Shown here: piece by piece, positions 52,206-61,136 of the stretch
Layout of the letters: each line of letters opens with the position of its first letter
Numbering within the stretch: position 1 is the stretch's first letter
Source of the DNA: Rhodopseudomonas sp. P2A-2r
GTDB lineage: Bacteria > Pseudomonadota > Alphaproteobacteria > Rhizobiales > Xanthobacteraceae
Assembly (NCBI RefSeq): GCF_026015985.1
Contig: NZ_CP110389.1
Location: forward strand, 2,512,001-2,576,000
Direction of reading: 5' to 3'
DNA length: 64,000 bases
Made by a program: the position numbers and the translations under genes
Notes under the pieces: generated by a model
Told to the model about the DNA's origin: nothing
The model's input: the letters and a program-made list of their open reading frames with translations, nothing else
Database searches by the model: none

Positions 52206-53262
52206 TCATGACGGCGCGCGGGCCTCCCTGACATCGGTTGGTGTCGCGTTATAGCGACGCCGGAAGCAGCGATTGAAGTACGACAGATCGCTAAACCCGA
52301 CCTCGTAGGCGATCGCGCTGACGGGGAGGTCGGCGAACTGCAGGTCGCACAACATGCGGCAGGCATTTGTCAGCCGTTGGTCGAGCAGGAAAGCTGAGAA
52401 CGTCGATCCATCGGCTTCAAACAATCTTTGAACGTATCGAGTCGTAACCTCGAGACGAGCGGCCACCATGCCGACTCCAATGTCGTGTCGCGCGCTGTTC
52501 CGGGCGACAAATTCCTTGGCTGATCTGAGCCGGGCTGCGCGCAATCCCTCGCTGCCGCCAAGGTGCGCGGCGGCCCGCCCGCCGCCGACGACAAGTGCCA
52601 GAAGGTCTTGCACATGGCTGATGGCCACGTGACGAAGGTCCGGCGTTGCCAGCCCGTTTTCCGCGACCAGCGCGTGCGCGTAACCTGTCAGGAGCTTCAG
52701 TGGCTCCGACCGCCGCGGGATCTGGTGCATGACGGCGTCGTCGACATCGCCAATGAGCGCTTTGAACACCGTACGCGGCACGCGAAGCGATAGCGATCTC
52801 GCCCTGAGTCCATCGATTGAATACAGTCGCATCGCTCCCGCTGACTAGCACCGCGTCGCCTTGGGATAGCTGCAGGTCGCGGTGGCGGGATGATACGGTC
52901 ACGTCGCCGGAACGGTTGATGATCAGCGCGAGGTCGTCATTGCCGTCTGCGACAGCGTCCCGCGTGCGTTCGATGCGAGCCGGAGAGAGCGTGCCCGACA
53001 ACAGATGCAACCCCGGCAGAATGCGCGACAGGACACAGGCCTGGAACGCACTGTCCGGCGCGGGTTCGATGTCGACCTTCAACCCGATTTGTCCGTAGTG
53101 GTCGCGCCACATTCGAGCGCGATCCGCTTCCGGAAGGTCTTCGGTTGAAAAGCTGATGGTTGTCAGCCGGTCGACTTCTTCGCGAAAGGCCGCTCCGCCC
53201 CTGATGGGCCAGGAGAGCAGGGGAAGCTGTCGACGAGCCGAGGACATGCGCGCGAACTCCAT
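52206..53262 (-). pseudogene. AraC family regulator, frame-broken
   Basis: The first frame (from 53262) carries the AraC-binding-like N-terminal domain: ISFSTEDLPEADRARMWRDHYGQIGLKVDIEPAPDSAFQACVLSRILPGLHLLSGT to GDAVLVSGSDATVFNRWTQG. The second frame continues RSLSLRVPRTVFKALIGDVDDAVMHQIPRRSEPLKLLTGYAHALVAENG and the C-terminal HTH_18 domain (GVGMVAARLEVTTRYVQRLFEADGSTFSAFLLDQRL, ISAIAYEVGFSDLSYFNRCFRRRYNATPTDVR). One base too many near 52800 (or two missing) separates them. Corrected length is about 351 residues. Confidence 0.85.
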
Positions 53263-53431
53263 ATGCCGCAGAGGGCCCAGCTCTGCGCGGCGGGTGCGGC
53301 AGGCTGCGGTGTAGCTGCAAGTGTTCAGCGCAGCGTCCTGCGATCGAAGGATGTTCCGCCGCGGGCGTATTCGCCTGCATCACACCGCTTGCACCGTGAG
53401 CCAGGGTGCGTTCGCTTCAGCGAGCGTCGTT

Positions 53432-53671
53432 TCATTCTGCGGATTCGGCGACAGGCTCCCGGTCGACGTCGAGGCCACCGATCGTCTTGCCGCGATGGTC
53501 GCGGACGCGAATCCAGCTCCCGCTGCCGTGCAGATCGGTCCGCGACAGAAAAAGATGGTCGGCCAGTTCGCCGGCCGCGGACATCGCACGGAGCCGGTCG
53601 GACAGCATCATGCCGCCCGGATCAAGCACAACGTACTTGCCGAGAAACAGATCGAAGAAGAAACGAGGCAT
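53432..53671 (-). CDS. DUF6894 family small protein
   Basis: 79 residues, MPRFFFDLFLGKYVVLDPGGMMLSDRLRAMSAAGELADHLF. The MPRxFFDLxxGxxxxxDxxG opening is the family hallmark, widespread and multicopy in rhizobia; the role is unknown. The frame is open to 53827 but family members begin at this Met. GGTGAG lies about seven bases upstream. Confidence 0.85.
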   Translation of the reverse strand: MPRFFFDLFLGKYVVLDPGGMMLSDRLRAMSAAGELADHLFLSRTDLHGSGSWIRVRDHRGKTIGGLDVDREPVAESAE

Positions 53672-53775
53672 GACCAAACTCACCGCAACTCTACCAAGGC
53701 GTGCTCCGCGCCGGAGGCATGCGCAGCAAGGTAATGCGTCCACCGCAGGCGCGATGTCGCTCGATGGCGTCAGCC

Positions 53776-54330
53776 CTATCGCCGATCCGACGACGGCAGC
53801 CGTTTCTCGAAACGGATGACCTGCCATTCTCCCGGCCTTCGCGTGATGGCAAAGCCTGCGCGCCGGGCAAGGCCCTTGATCTCATCGTTGGACTGCAGGG
53901 CCTCGCCGAGCAGTTGCCGCAATCCCAATCGGATCGCGCAGCATTCCACGACATGGACAAGCGCCGAACCGATGCCACGGCGCTGCCAGCGGTCCCCGAC
54001 CGAGACGCCGAGATCTCCAGATTTCCTTTCGAGGTCCAGTGCGCAATACGCTTCGCCGACGATCAGTCGTTCGTTGTCCGATCGAATTTCAGCGGCCACG
54101 GCAAAGGTCGGGACCGGGCCATTGCCGATGAACCGCGCGGTTTCGTCGGGCGACAGCTCGTTGACGGATCCCATGAAGCGGCGATATCGGGACGAGCCTG
54201 ACAACGTGCGGAAATATTGCTGAATTTGGTTGGCGTCGCTTTTGCCCACGCGCCGGATATGAATGATGTCTCCGCTCGCCGCCTTGGTCGTCCACAATGG
54301 AAGTCGATCGATCTGTGTCAGTGTCGGCAT
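53776..54330 (-). CDS. GNAT family N-acetyltransferase
   Basis: 184 residues. IIHIRRVGKSDANQIQQYFRTLSGSSRYRRFMGSVNELSPDETARFIG is typical of the family's N-terminal part, and the acetyl-CoA site is DLGVSVGDRWQRRGIGSALVHVVECCAIRLGLRQLLGEALQSNDEIKGLARRAGF (Q/RxxGxG/A motif is RRGIGS). It transfers an acetyl group to an amine; the acceptor is unknown. It runs on the minus strand with the DUF6894, methyltransferase and GFA genes, but gaps of 100 bp separate them. Confidence 0.92.
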   Translation of the reverse strand: MPTLTQIDRLPLWTTKAASGDIIHIRRVGKSDANQIQQYFRTLSGSSRYRRFMGSVNELSPDETARFIGNGPVPTFAVAAEIRSDNERLIVGEAYCALDLERKSGDLGVSVGDRWQRRGIGSALVHVVECCAIRLGLRQLLGEALQSNDEIKGLARRAGFAITRRPGEWQVIRFEKRLPSSDRR

Positions 54331-54435
54331 CGAATACTCCGCCTCATCGCGATTTCAGAAGCCGGCTCGTGGCATCGGGCTTGCCGTGCCGCTTTGCGCT
54401 GCGCGGACCGGATGACGGGAGCCCTTTGCTCACTG

Positions 54436-55236
54436 TCAATTGTCCCGCGGGAGCCCGCGCGTGGGCAGGAGCATGGGCACCTTGTTGCGGTAACGGCGGT
54501 ATTCATCGCCGAGCAGCGTCATCAAGTCCCGTTCCTCGAGCTGGATGCCGACAAGGATGTAAATCGTCGTCACCGCCGCGAACAGCATCTGGCCGACCGT
54601 CATGGTGGGGGCCGACCAGAACGCGATGATGAAGCCCAGATAGATCGGGTGACGGATCAGGCGATAAAGCCCGGGCGCCTTGAACTCGGCCGCCGGAGCC
54701 GGACGTCCGGCGAAATAGGCGGCCACCTGCTTGAGCCCGAACAATTCGAAGTGGCTGATCAGATAGGTGCTCAGGACGACAATCAGCCAGCCGAGCAGGC
54801 CGACGGCCGTCACGAGGTTCGCCAGCGCCGGAGTCTCGATGGTCCAGACAACGTCGACGATGGGCTGCCACTGCCAGAACAGCAATGCCAATGACAGGCT
54901 GCTCAGCAGGACATAGATGCTGCGCTCGACGGCCGTGGACACCATGCGCGCCAGCAGTCTCTTGAAGCCTTGCCGCGCCATTCCGCTGTGCTGAATGGCA
55001 AATAGCGACATCAGCGCGAGGTCGACGAGACACGCTTGTGCAACTGGCGATGTCGGCCCGGTGTTGATGGACTTCGGGACCGCATATTGCGATACGAAGC
55101 CAATTGCATAAAGAAATGTCGCGAGAAAGATGAAATAGGCCACGGCGCCAAAGCTGAGGGCGGCCCATCGCTTGGCCGGGCTCTCGTTCGCCGATGGCAG
55201 AGGTCGTTTCACGCCGTTTTCAATTGCATTGGACAT
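54436..55236 (-). CDS. mddA: Methanethiol S-methyltransferase-like membrane protein
   Basis: 266 residues with five to six hydrophobic helices. FIFLATFLYAIGFVSQYAVPKSINTGPTSPVAQACLVDLALMSLFAIQHSGMARQGFKRLL and the C-terminal APGLYRLIRHPIYLGFIIAFWSAPTMTVGQMLFAAVTTIYILVGIQLEERDLMTLLGDEYRRYR are typical of MddA, in the isoprenylcysteine methyltransferase-like superfamily; RHPIYLGF and EERDL form the AdoMet site. MddA makes dimethyl sulfide from methanethiol and AdoMet in the inner membrane. Assignment is by family pattern; a NnrU-like relative is the alternative. Confidence 0.82.
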   Translation of the reverse strand: MSNAIENGVKRPLPSANESPAKRWAALSFGAVAYFIFLATFLYAIGFVSQYAVPKSINTGPTSPVAQACLVDLALMSLFAIQHSGMARQGFKRLLARMVSTAVERSIYVLLSSLSLALLFWQWQPIVDVVWTIETPALANLVTAVGLLGWLIVVLSTYLISHFELFGLKQVAAYFAGRPAPAAEFKAPGLYRLIRHPIYLGFIIAFWSAPTMTVGQMLFAAVTTIYILVGIQLEERDLMTLLGDEYRRYRNKVPMLLPTRGLPRDN

Positions 55237-55308
55237 GTCGTCTCCTGATGTGTCGGGCCAGATGAAGCGAGGCCGGCGCCGCGGCGTCGGATAGCGATCT
55301 AGGGGCCG

Positions 55309-55731
55309 CTATTCGGCCATCGTCTCGCCGGAGCCGCCGAGTTCGGCAGGAAAGTCCTTGAGTTTCGGCAGCCCGTCCTTCATCGGCAGAACGGTCTCTG
55401 CGTAGTTGACGTGCACGGCCGGCACGAATGAAAGGCCCGGAATGGTTGCGGCGAAGACGTCCACGAGGCCGAAATGCGGATGGTTGGTCATCAGATGGCC
55501 GCCGCATTCCACGCAGTACTGACGATGGCTGCTTTCGGTTTTCCTGAACGTTGCGATCCGTTCTGCTCCGGCGGTGATGCGGACCGCACGGGGCTTCCAC
55601 AGGCTGAAGGCGTTGACCGGACCGCCGGACCACGATCGGCAGGATGCGCAGTGACAGTAACCCATCGCTTCCGGCTCCCCTGTCACTTCAAGTTTGACCG
55701 CGCCGCAAAAGCAGCTTCCGATATGGGCCAT
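55309..55731 (-). CDS. GFA family protein (CENP-V/GFA zinc domain)
   Basis: 140 residues. Zinc ligands are visible as GSCFCGAVKLEV, GYCHCASCRSWSGGPVNAFSLW and HRQYCVECGGHLMTN, the pattern of glutathione-dependent formaldehyde-activating enzymes. The true substrate of most members is not known. It is the first of a run of minus-strand genes; the 323-bp gap upstream holds a perfect 14-bp palindrome and no gene. Confidence 0.92.
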   Translation of the reverse strand: MAHIGSCFCGAVKLEVTGEPEAMGYCHCASCRSWSGGPVNAFSLWKPRAVRITAGAERIATFRKTESSHRQYCVECGGHLMTNHPHFGLVDVFAATIPGLSFVPAVHVNYAETVLPMKDGLPKLKDFPAELGGSGETMAE

Positions 55732-55820
55732 GAGATCCTCCTGGATTGCCGGCGAATGCCTGGTTCGTGCCGGCAGGTGAACGGTGGGAGAGCGATATCA
55801 GGCGATCCTCAGCACCGCGC

Positions 55821-55834
55821 CCTCCGATCGGAGG
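55821..55834. promoter_or_regulatory. Perfect palindrome CCTCCGATCGGAGG, possible operator
   Basis: A 14-bp perfect palindrome lies 90 bp upstream of the GFA gene, in the 323-bp gap before the PmtA-like gene. A near copy, CCTCCGATCGGGGG, is at 50744-50757, 20 bp beyond the stop of the second LuxR-type gene. No regulator can be named. Confidence 0.3.
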
Positions 55835-56054
55835 ATGCCTGGTTCTTCAGCAAGCTTGTGGTGAGTTGCGCGCAGCCGTGGTGAAATCGGACGAACGCCG
55901 GGGGCAGGGCGAGCGTTCGCCATCCAGGTCCGCTCGCCCCGGTGGCCGTCCATGCCCTGCGACACTCTGTCGTCGCTCTGTCGTACTCGATTGGTATCAG
56001 CGAATAGCAATAGAGGTGTCCGATTCTCTGCGGACACGCTGAACGGATCAACGA

Positions 56055-56714
56055 ATGGCGACGCTGGATCTCGACAAGTCCGTGGTTGAAACCGCCTATG
56101 CCCGTTGGGCGCCGATCTACGATGCGGTGTGCGGGCCGGTGATGCTGAAGGGGCGCCGCGCCGCGGCTGCCGCAGCACGCGCGGTCGGCGGAAAGATCCT
56201 CGAAGTCGGCGTCGGAACCGGGTTGTCGTTCGACGACTACGACGCCTGCACCGAAATCACCGGCATCGATCTCAGTGCGCCGATGCTGGAGAAGGCGCGG
56301 GCCAAGATGGCCAGCGGCCGGTATCCCTATGTCAAAGACGTGCAGCAGATGGATGCGCACGCGATGACGTTTGCTGACGCGACCTTCGACTGCGTGGTGG
56401 CGCAGTTCGTCATCACTCTGGTCGCCAATCCCGAGCAGGTGCTGTCGGAGTGCCACCGCGTGGTCAAACCCGGTGGCCGCATCATTCTGGTCAATCATCT
56501 CTATTCGGAAACCGGCCTTGCCGCAGCGGTTGAGCGCTGGGCTGCGGTGAAGACCCGCGCGCTCGGCCTGCGGCCTGAGTTCCCGTTCGCGCGGCTGCAG
56601 GCCTGGGCCCACGCCAATTCGGACGCGACATTGATCGAGCGTCGCAAGGTGGCGCCGTTCGGGATCTATACGTTGGTATGTTTCGAGCGGACTGCAGCTC
56701 CGCTCGCGGCGTAG
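56055..56714 (+). CDS. SAM-dependent methyltransferase, phosphatidylethanolamine N-methyltransferase (PmtA)-like
   Basis: 219 residues. The start VETAYARWAPIYDAVCGPVMLKGRRAAAAAA, motif I KILEVGVGTGLSF, motif II EITGIDLSAPMLEKARAKM and the post-motifs FDCVVAQFVITLVANPEQVLSECHRVVKPGGRIILVNH match the Rhodobacter-type PmtA/UbiE group, which methylates phosphatidylethanolamine toward phosphatidylcholine. UbiE-type quinone methyltransferases share these motifs, so the lipid assignment is likely but not certain. It is followed by two envelope-type genes, which fits. Confidence 0.72.
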   Translation: MATLDLDKSVVETAYARWAPIYDAVCGPVMLKGRRAAAAAARAVGGKILEVGVGTGLSFDDYDACTEITGIDLSAPMLEKARAKMASGRYPYVKDVQQMDAHAMTFADATFDCVVAQFVITLVANPEQVLSECHRVVKPGGRIILVNHLYSETGLAAAVERWAAVKTRALGLRPEFPFARLQAWAHANSDATLIERRKVAPFGIYTLVCFERTAAPLAA

Positions 56715-56769
56715 GCGTCATCGCGCCGTCATGGGACTCTGGTAGCTGCTCGGCATGGAAAGAGACGTG

Positions 56770-57564
56770 ATGAGTGAAGGCAACGAGCGGCGCTTTCGCA
56801 CTTTGTTTATCTCCGACGTCCATCTGGGCGCGCGGGGTTCGCAGGCAGACCGGCTGCTCGATTTTCTCCGCACCCACGATGCCGATACCATCTATCTGGT
56901 CGGCGACATCGTCGATGGCTGGGCGCTGAAGTCCGGCTGGCACTGGCCGCAGTCCCACAACGACTTCGTGCAGAAGATGCTGCGCAAGGCGCGCAAGGGC
57001 GCCAAGATCATCTATGTGCCGGGCAATCACGACGAATTCCTGCGCAGTTACTACGGCACGCATTTCGGCGGCATCGAGGTGGTGGAGAACACCATTCATG
57101 AGGGCGTCGACGGCAAGCGCTATCTGGTGATCCACGGCGACATCTTCGACCTCGTGGTTCAGAACGCGCGCTGGCTCGCCCATCTCGGCGACAAGGCCTA
57201 TGATTTCGCCATCCAGATGAATCGCGTCGTCAACGCCTTCCGGCGCTGGTTCGGCGTGCCCTACTGGTCGCTGTCGCAATGGGCCAAGCTCAAGGTCAAG
57301 AACGCCGTCAACTACATCGGCGCGTTCGAGGAGACGCTGGCCAACGAGGCGCGTCGCCATGGCGCCGATGGCGTGATCTGCGGCCACATCCACACCGCGG
57401 CGATCCGCGACGATCACGGCGTCCGCTACATGAATTGCGGCGACTGGGTCGAGAGCTGCACGGCGCTGGCCGAGCACGAGGATGGCAGTTTCGAGATCAT
57501 CACCTGGACCGATCCGCTGCGCCGCGCGGCACCGGTGCCCGCCATCGCGGCGCGGGCCGCCTGA
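56770..57564 (+). CDS. Metallophosphoesterase, UDP-2,3-diacylglucosamine diphosphatase-like
   Basis: 264 residues from ATG 56770 (the frame opens at 56755). Metal ligands are in FISDVHLGARGSQADR, YLVGDIVDGWALKSGWHWPQ, IYVPGNHDEFLRSYYG, LVIHGDIFD and VICGHIHTAAIRD, the LpxH-like calcineurin fold. LpxH releases lipid X in lipid A synthesis, but many Bradyrhizobium-type genomes carry relatives of uncertain substrate. It overlaps the glycosyltransferase gene by one base (TGATG), implying a shared pathway. Confidence 0.85.
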   Translation: MSEGNERRFRTLFISDVHLGARGSQADRLLDFLRTHDADTIYLVGDIVDGWALKSGWHWPQSHNDFVQKMLRKARKGAKIIYVPGNHDEFLRSYYGTHFGGIEVVENTIHEGVDGKRYLVIHGDIFDLVVQNARWLAHLGDKAYDFAIQMNRVVNAFRRWFGVPYWSLSQWAKLKVKNAVNYIGAFEETLANEARRHGADGVICGHIHTAAIRDDHGVRYMNCGDWVESCTALAEHEDGSFEIITWTDPLRRAAPVPAIAARAA

Positions 57565-58616
57565 TGCGAATCCTGGTCGCCACCGACGCCTGGCACCCGC
57601 AGGTGAACGGCGTGGTGCGCACGCTGACCATGATGGCCGAGGCCGCCCGGACGCTCGGCGTCGAGGTCAGCTTCCTCACGCCGGAATCGTTTCGCACCAT
57701 CGCGCTGCCGAGCTATCCCGATTTGCGCGTGGCACTGCCGGGCCGCGCCAAGATTGCGCGCCTGATCAAGGCGGCGCGGCCGGACAACATCCACATCGCC
57801 ACCGAAGGCCCGATCGGCTTTGCGGTGCGGGCCTATTGCCGTCGTCGCGGCCTGCCGTTCACCACCAGCTTCCACACCCGGTTCCCGGAATACATCTCGG
57901 CGCGGCTGCCGATCCCGGAATCCTGGATCTGGGCCGGGCTGCGTCGCTTCCACGGCGCCAGCGCCGCGGTGATGGCGGCGACGCCGGCGCTGGCGGCCGA
58001 ATTGCGCGGTCGCGGCTTCCGCAATGTCGTGCTGTGGCCACGCGGTGTCGACAGCAAACTGTTCCATCCGCGCAAGGCTGATCTCGGCCTGCCGAAGCCG
58101 ATCTTCCTGTCGGTCGGCCGCGTGGCGGTGGAGAAGAATCTCGAGGCCTTCCTGGCGCTCGACCTGCCCGGCACCAAGGTGGTGGTGGGCGACGGTCCGG
58201 CGCGAGCCGCTCTGCAGCGGGACTATCCGAACGCCGTCTTCCTCGGTTCCCTGCAGGGCGAAGCGCTGGCAGTGGCCTATGCCGCCGCCGACGTGTTCGT
58301 GTTTCCCAGCCGCACCGATACGTTCGGCTTGGTGTTGCTGGAGGCGCTTGCCAGCGGCGTGCCGGTGGCCGCGTTCCCGGTGACCGGCCCGCGCGACGTG
58401 ATCGGCGACGCCCCTGTCGGTGTGCTCAGCGAGAACCTCCAGGAGGCCTGCCTGGGCGCGCTCAAGCTTTCGCCGCAGGACTGCCTAAGGTTTGCCGCAA
58501 CCCAGTCATGGGATATTTCAGCCCGGGCCTTCATCGGCAATATCGCCAGGGTACGCAGTGAGCCCGGCATTGCCGGTCCCGATCCGGCGCCGGGGCATCC
58601 GCGCGTGGCGGCCTGA
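57564..58616 (+). CDS. Glycosyltransferase family 4 protein
   Basis: 350 residues, two Rossmann-like domains. MRILVATDAWHPQVNGVVRTLTMMAEAARTLGVEVSFLTP is the acceptor domain start, and the donor domain has PIFLSVGRVAVEKNLEAFL, VVVGDGPARAAL and the E-x7-E motif in FPSRTDTFGLVLLEALASGVPVAAFPVTGP. The sequence is similar in pattern to alpha-mannosyl and glucosyl transferases acting on lipids. The start is ATG 57564 inside the upstream stop codon, so translation is coupled with the phosphoesterase. Confidence 0.93.
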   Translation: MRILVATDAWHPQVNGVVRTLTMMAEAARTLGVEVSFLTPESFRTIALPSYPDLRVALPGRAKIARLIKAARPDNIHIATEGPIGFAVRAYCRRRGLPFTTSFHTRFPEYISARLPIPESWIWAGLRRFHGASAAVMAATPALAAELRGRGFRNVVLWPRGVDSKLFHPRKADLGLPKPIFLSVGRVAVEKNLEAFLALDLPGTKVVVGDGPARAALQRDYPNAVFLGSLQGEALAVAYAAADVFVFPSRTDTFGLVLLEALASGVPVAAFPVTGPRDVIGDAPVGVLSENLQEACLGALKLSPQDCLRFAATQSWDISARAFIGNIARVRSEPGIAGPDPAPGHPRVAA

Positions 58617-58667
58617 TCGCGGCTGCCGACCTTGCCTGACCAGGGCGGGCGGCGTTACAAACTGCGC

Positions 58668-59653
58668 ATGGAAAATTCTGTTCTTCTGCCGATCAGCGCC
58701 GCGGACATCGACGCCGCCGCCCTGGTCATCGCACCCTATGCGGTCCGCACCCCTTGCTGTCCTCGCCGGCGCTCGATGCGCTGACCGGGGCGCGGGTGTT
58801 CGTGAAACCCGAAATGCTGCAGCGGACCGGATCGTTCAAGTTCCGTGGCGCCTTCAACAAGCTGTCGTCGATTCCGCAAAGCGCGCGCAGCGGCGGCGTG
58901 GTGGCGTTCTCGTCCGGCAATCATGCGCAGGGCGTTGCCGCGGCGGCGCAGATCCTGGGCATGCAGGCGACCATCGTCATGCCGTCGGACGCGCCGGTGT
59001 CGAAGCGCGAGAAGACCAAGGGCTATGGCGCCGAAGTGGTGCTGTACGATCGCGACAAAGAAGATCGCGAAGCGATCGCCCGCGCCATCGCCGGTCCGCG
59101 CGGCGCAACGCTGGTGCCGCCCTATGACGATCCCTTCGTGATGGCCGGGCAGGGCACCGTCGGTCGCGAGATCGCCGAGGATCTGGCCGCGCTCGGGCTG
59201 GCGCCGGATGTCGTGGTGGCGCAGGCCTCCGGCGGCGGACTGATCGCCGGCATCGCCACCGCGGTGAAAGCCCGCTTTCCGCAGGCCTCTATCATGTGTG
59301 CGGAGCCGGAAGGGTTCGACGATCACGCCATCTCGCTGCGCGCCGGCAAGCGCCAGCCACACGCGGCTCAGGGCCGCACCATCTGCGACGCGCTGATGGC
59401 TGCGATGCCGGGCGAACTGACCTTTGCGGTCAATGAGCGACTGTTGGCGCAGGGCGTCGTCGCCTCCGATGCGGAAGTGGGCGAAGCGGTGAAGTTCGCG
59501 TTTCGCGAGCTGAAGCTGGTGGCCGAGCCGGGCGGCGCGGTCGGTCTGGCGGCGCTGTTGTCGGGCCGCTTCGAGGCACGCGGCAAGATCGTGGTGATCG
59601 TGATGTCCGGCGGCAATGTCGACGCCGACCTCTATGCGAAATTGATCGCGTAG
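58668..59653 (+). pseudogene. Threonine/serine dehydratase (PLP fold type II), frame-broken
   Basis: From ATG 58668 the frame reads MENSVLLPISAADIDAAALVIAPYAVRTP and then goes out of register; the -1 frame continues LLSSPALDALTGARVFVKPEMLQRTGSFKFRGAFNKLSS, with the PLP lysine in SFKFRGA, the phosphate loop SGGGLIAGI and the C-terminal SGGNVD. One extra C in the four-C run at 58750-58753 restores 328 residues. It would deaminate threonine or serine to a keto acid. It stops at the N-terminal domain only; the regulatory ACT domain is absent, as in catabolic types. Confidence 0.86.
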
Positions 59654-59695
59654 AGTCCGAATCACAGAGTTGAAGCTGGCGCAGCGCTTAACTTT

Positions 59696-59721
59696 ACCTC
59701 GCCCCGCAAGCGGCGCGAGGT
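59696..59721. terminator. Hairpin between convergent genes
   Basis: ACCTCGC-C-CCGC and GCGG-C-GCGAGGT pair with one C-C mismatch around AA. It lies 43 bp after the dehydratase stop and about 50 bp past the stop of the convergent gene; there is no T tract, so a Rho-independent function is uncertain. Confidence 0.4.
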
Positions 59722-59770
59722 ATGCGCGCGCTTCAACCGGGAAGCACCGACTGCCGGAATCGAACAGCAG

Positions 59771-61063
59771 TTACGAGAAGAACGCGATCTTCTCGGCCTG
59801 ACTCATGCGGCGTATCGGCGTCAGCGGATCGTTGGCCGGGGTGTTCGGATGCGGGATCACGCCACCGGCGATCAGGGCCGCGCCGAGCGACGGCTGCGAT
59901 GGTGCCTCGGGCTCAGGCTGCGGCGCTGCGATAGCTTCGGCTACCGGCGCGACCGCTGCGGTCATGTCCGGTTGGGCGCGTTGCGGCGCTTCCATCTCGG
60001 GAACGATGGTTTCCGATAGGACCATCTCGGGCTCGCTGAGGTCCGGCGCGGCCATTTCCAGGGCGACAATGTCGAGCACGGCCCGATCATCGGCGATCTC
60101 TTGAGCGTCGTGCTGCGCGACTTCAGCAACCTCGGACGTCGCAATATCTTCATCGATAGCGAATGCGATGTCCGCCAGCGTCGGCGAATTCACGTCGACG
60201 GCTTGCGCCATGGATGCGGGCGATTCGACCATCGCCTCTGCAACGTCAGCCGGTTGGTCGTATTCTACAGACGTGACCGCTTCAGATATCATCGCTTCAG
60301 ACGCGACCGCTTCGGCAGGCGACGTAGCGTCGGTCAGTGCAGCTACTTCCGGCTGTGCCGCCGCTTTACCCAATTCGGGCGCAGCGAAATCCGCAGGCGC
60401 TTCGGCCGCATGGCGAAACAGCGGCGTCACTGAAGCTGCGTGTTTTTCCGCGGACGCGGCGGGCTGCTCGGGCGGTACTGCTGCAGGTGCCGTGGCGGCA
60501 GGCGCGGCAGCGCGCGGGGCATCTCCGGTCGCGAGTTGTTCAATCCGCTGCACCAGCACGTCGAACGACGCCAGCACGGCGGCACGACTGTCTGCGGTGG
60601 CGGTACGCTGCTGGCCGGCATCGATGGCCTGCACCTGGGTATCCAGGAGATCGCAGATCCTGACGTCGGCGCCGCATTCGCGCAAGGTCCATGCGATCTC
60701 GCGAATGATCCGTGCGCCGTTGCGTGCGGCAGACAGCGTCTCGTCGTCATCGAAGCGCGGCATCGCCTCGGCCGCGGTGACCTTGGCGTCGCGGATCGCC
60801 GAGCGGATGGCGCCGAGCGAGGCGATCAGGCCGACAATGGTGGGCGCCTGTTTCTGCGCGGCGAGGTTGGCTTCCAAGCGGGTGACCGCTTCGAGCACCA
60901 TGCCGGTATCGGCGTTGCGGTTGCGCTTGGTGTATTCGGCAAGAAACCAGCGACCGCGCGACGTCTCCATGAAGGCTTCGCGAATCGCATCGTAGTCCGC
61001 TTCGCTCGGCAGCGATGCGCGGGCGGAAATCGGGGAGAGGGCAAATGCTTCGTCGGCCATGGC
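59771..61063 (-). CDS. Uncharacterised protein with conserved head and Ala/Pro/Glu-rich tail
   Basis: 430 residues from ATG 61063 (frame open to 61084). The head (about residues 1-175) is helical: LPSEADYDAIREAFMETSRGRWFLAEYTKRNRNADTGMVLEAVTRLEANL, and later MPRFDDDETLSAARNGARIIREIAWTLRECGADVRICDLLDTQVQAIDAGQQ. The middle (about 185-400) is low-complexity Ala, Pro, Glu, Val, probably disordered and acidic. The last 15 residues PIRRMSQAEKIAFFS look like a conserved end motif. I do not recognise a family with certainty; the head has a pattern seen in alphaproteobacterial hypothetical proteins. No signal peptide. Confidence 0.75.
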   Translation of the reverse strand, partial: AMADEAFALSPISARASLPSEADYDAIREAFMETSRGRWFLAEYTKRNRNADTGMVLEAVTRLEANLAAQKQAPTIVGLIASLGAIRSAIRDAKVTAAEAMPRFDDDETLSAARNGARIIREIAWTLRECGADVRICDLLDTQVQAIDAGQQRTATADSRAAVLASFDVLVQRIEQLATGDAPRAAAPAATAPAAVPPEQPAASAEKHAASVTPLFRHAAEAPADFAAPELGKAAAQPEVAALTDATSPAEAVASEAMISEAVTSVEYDQPADVAEAMVESPASMAQAVDVNSPTLADIAFAIDEDIATSEVAEVAQHDAQEIADDRAVLDIVALEMAAPDLSEPEMVLSETIVPEMEAPQRAQPDMTAAVAPVAEAIAAPQPEPEAPSQPSLGAALIAGGVIPHPNTPANDPLTPIRRMSQAEKIAFFS

Positions 61064-61136
61064 TAAACTCGCGGCGCAAATCACTGCGCTTTCATGTAAC
61101 GATCACCATGATATCAGCCGAATCGCAATTGAATTG

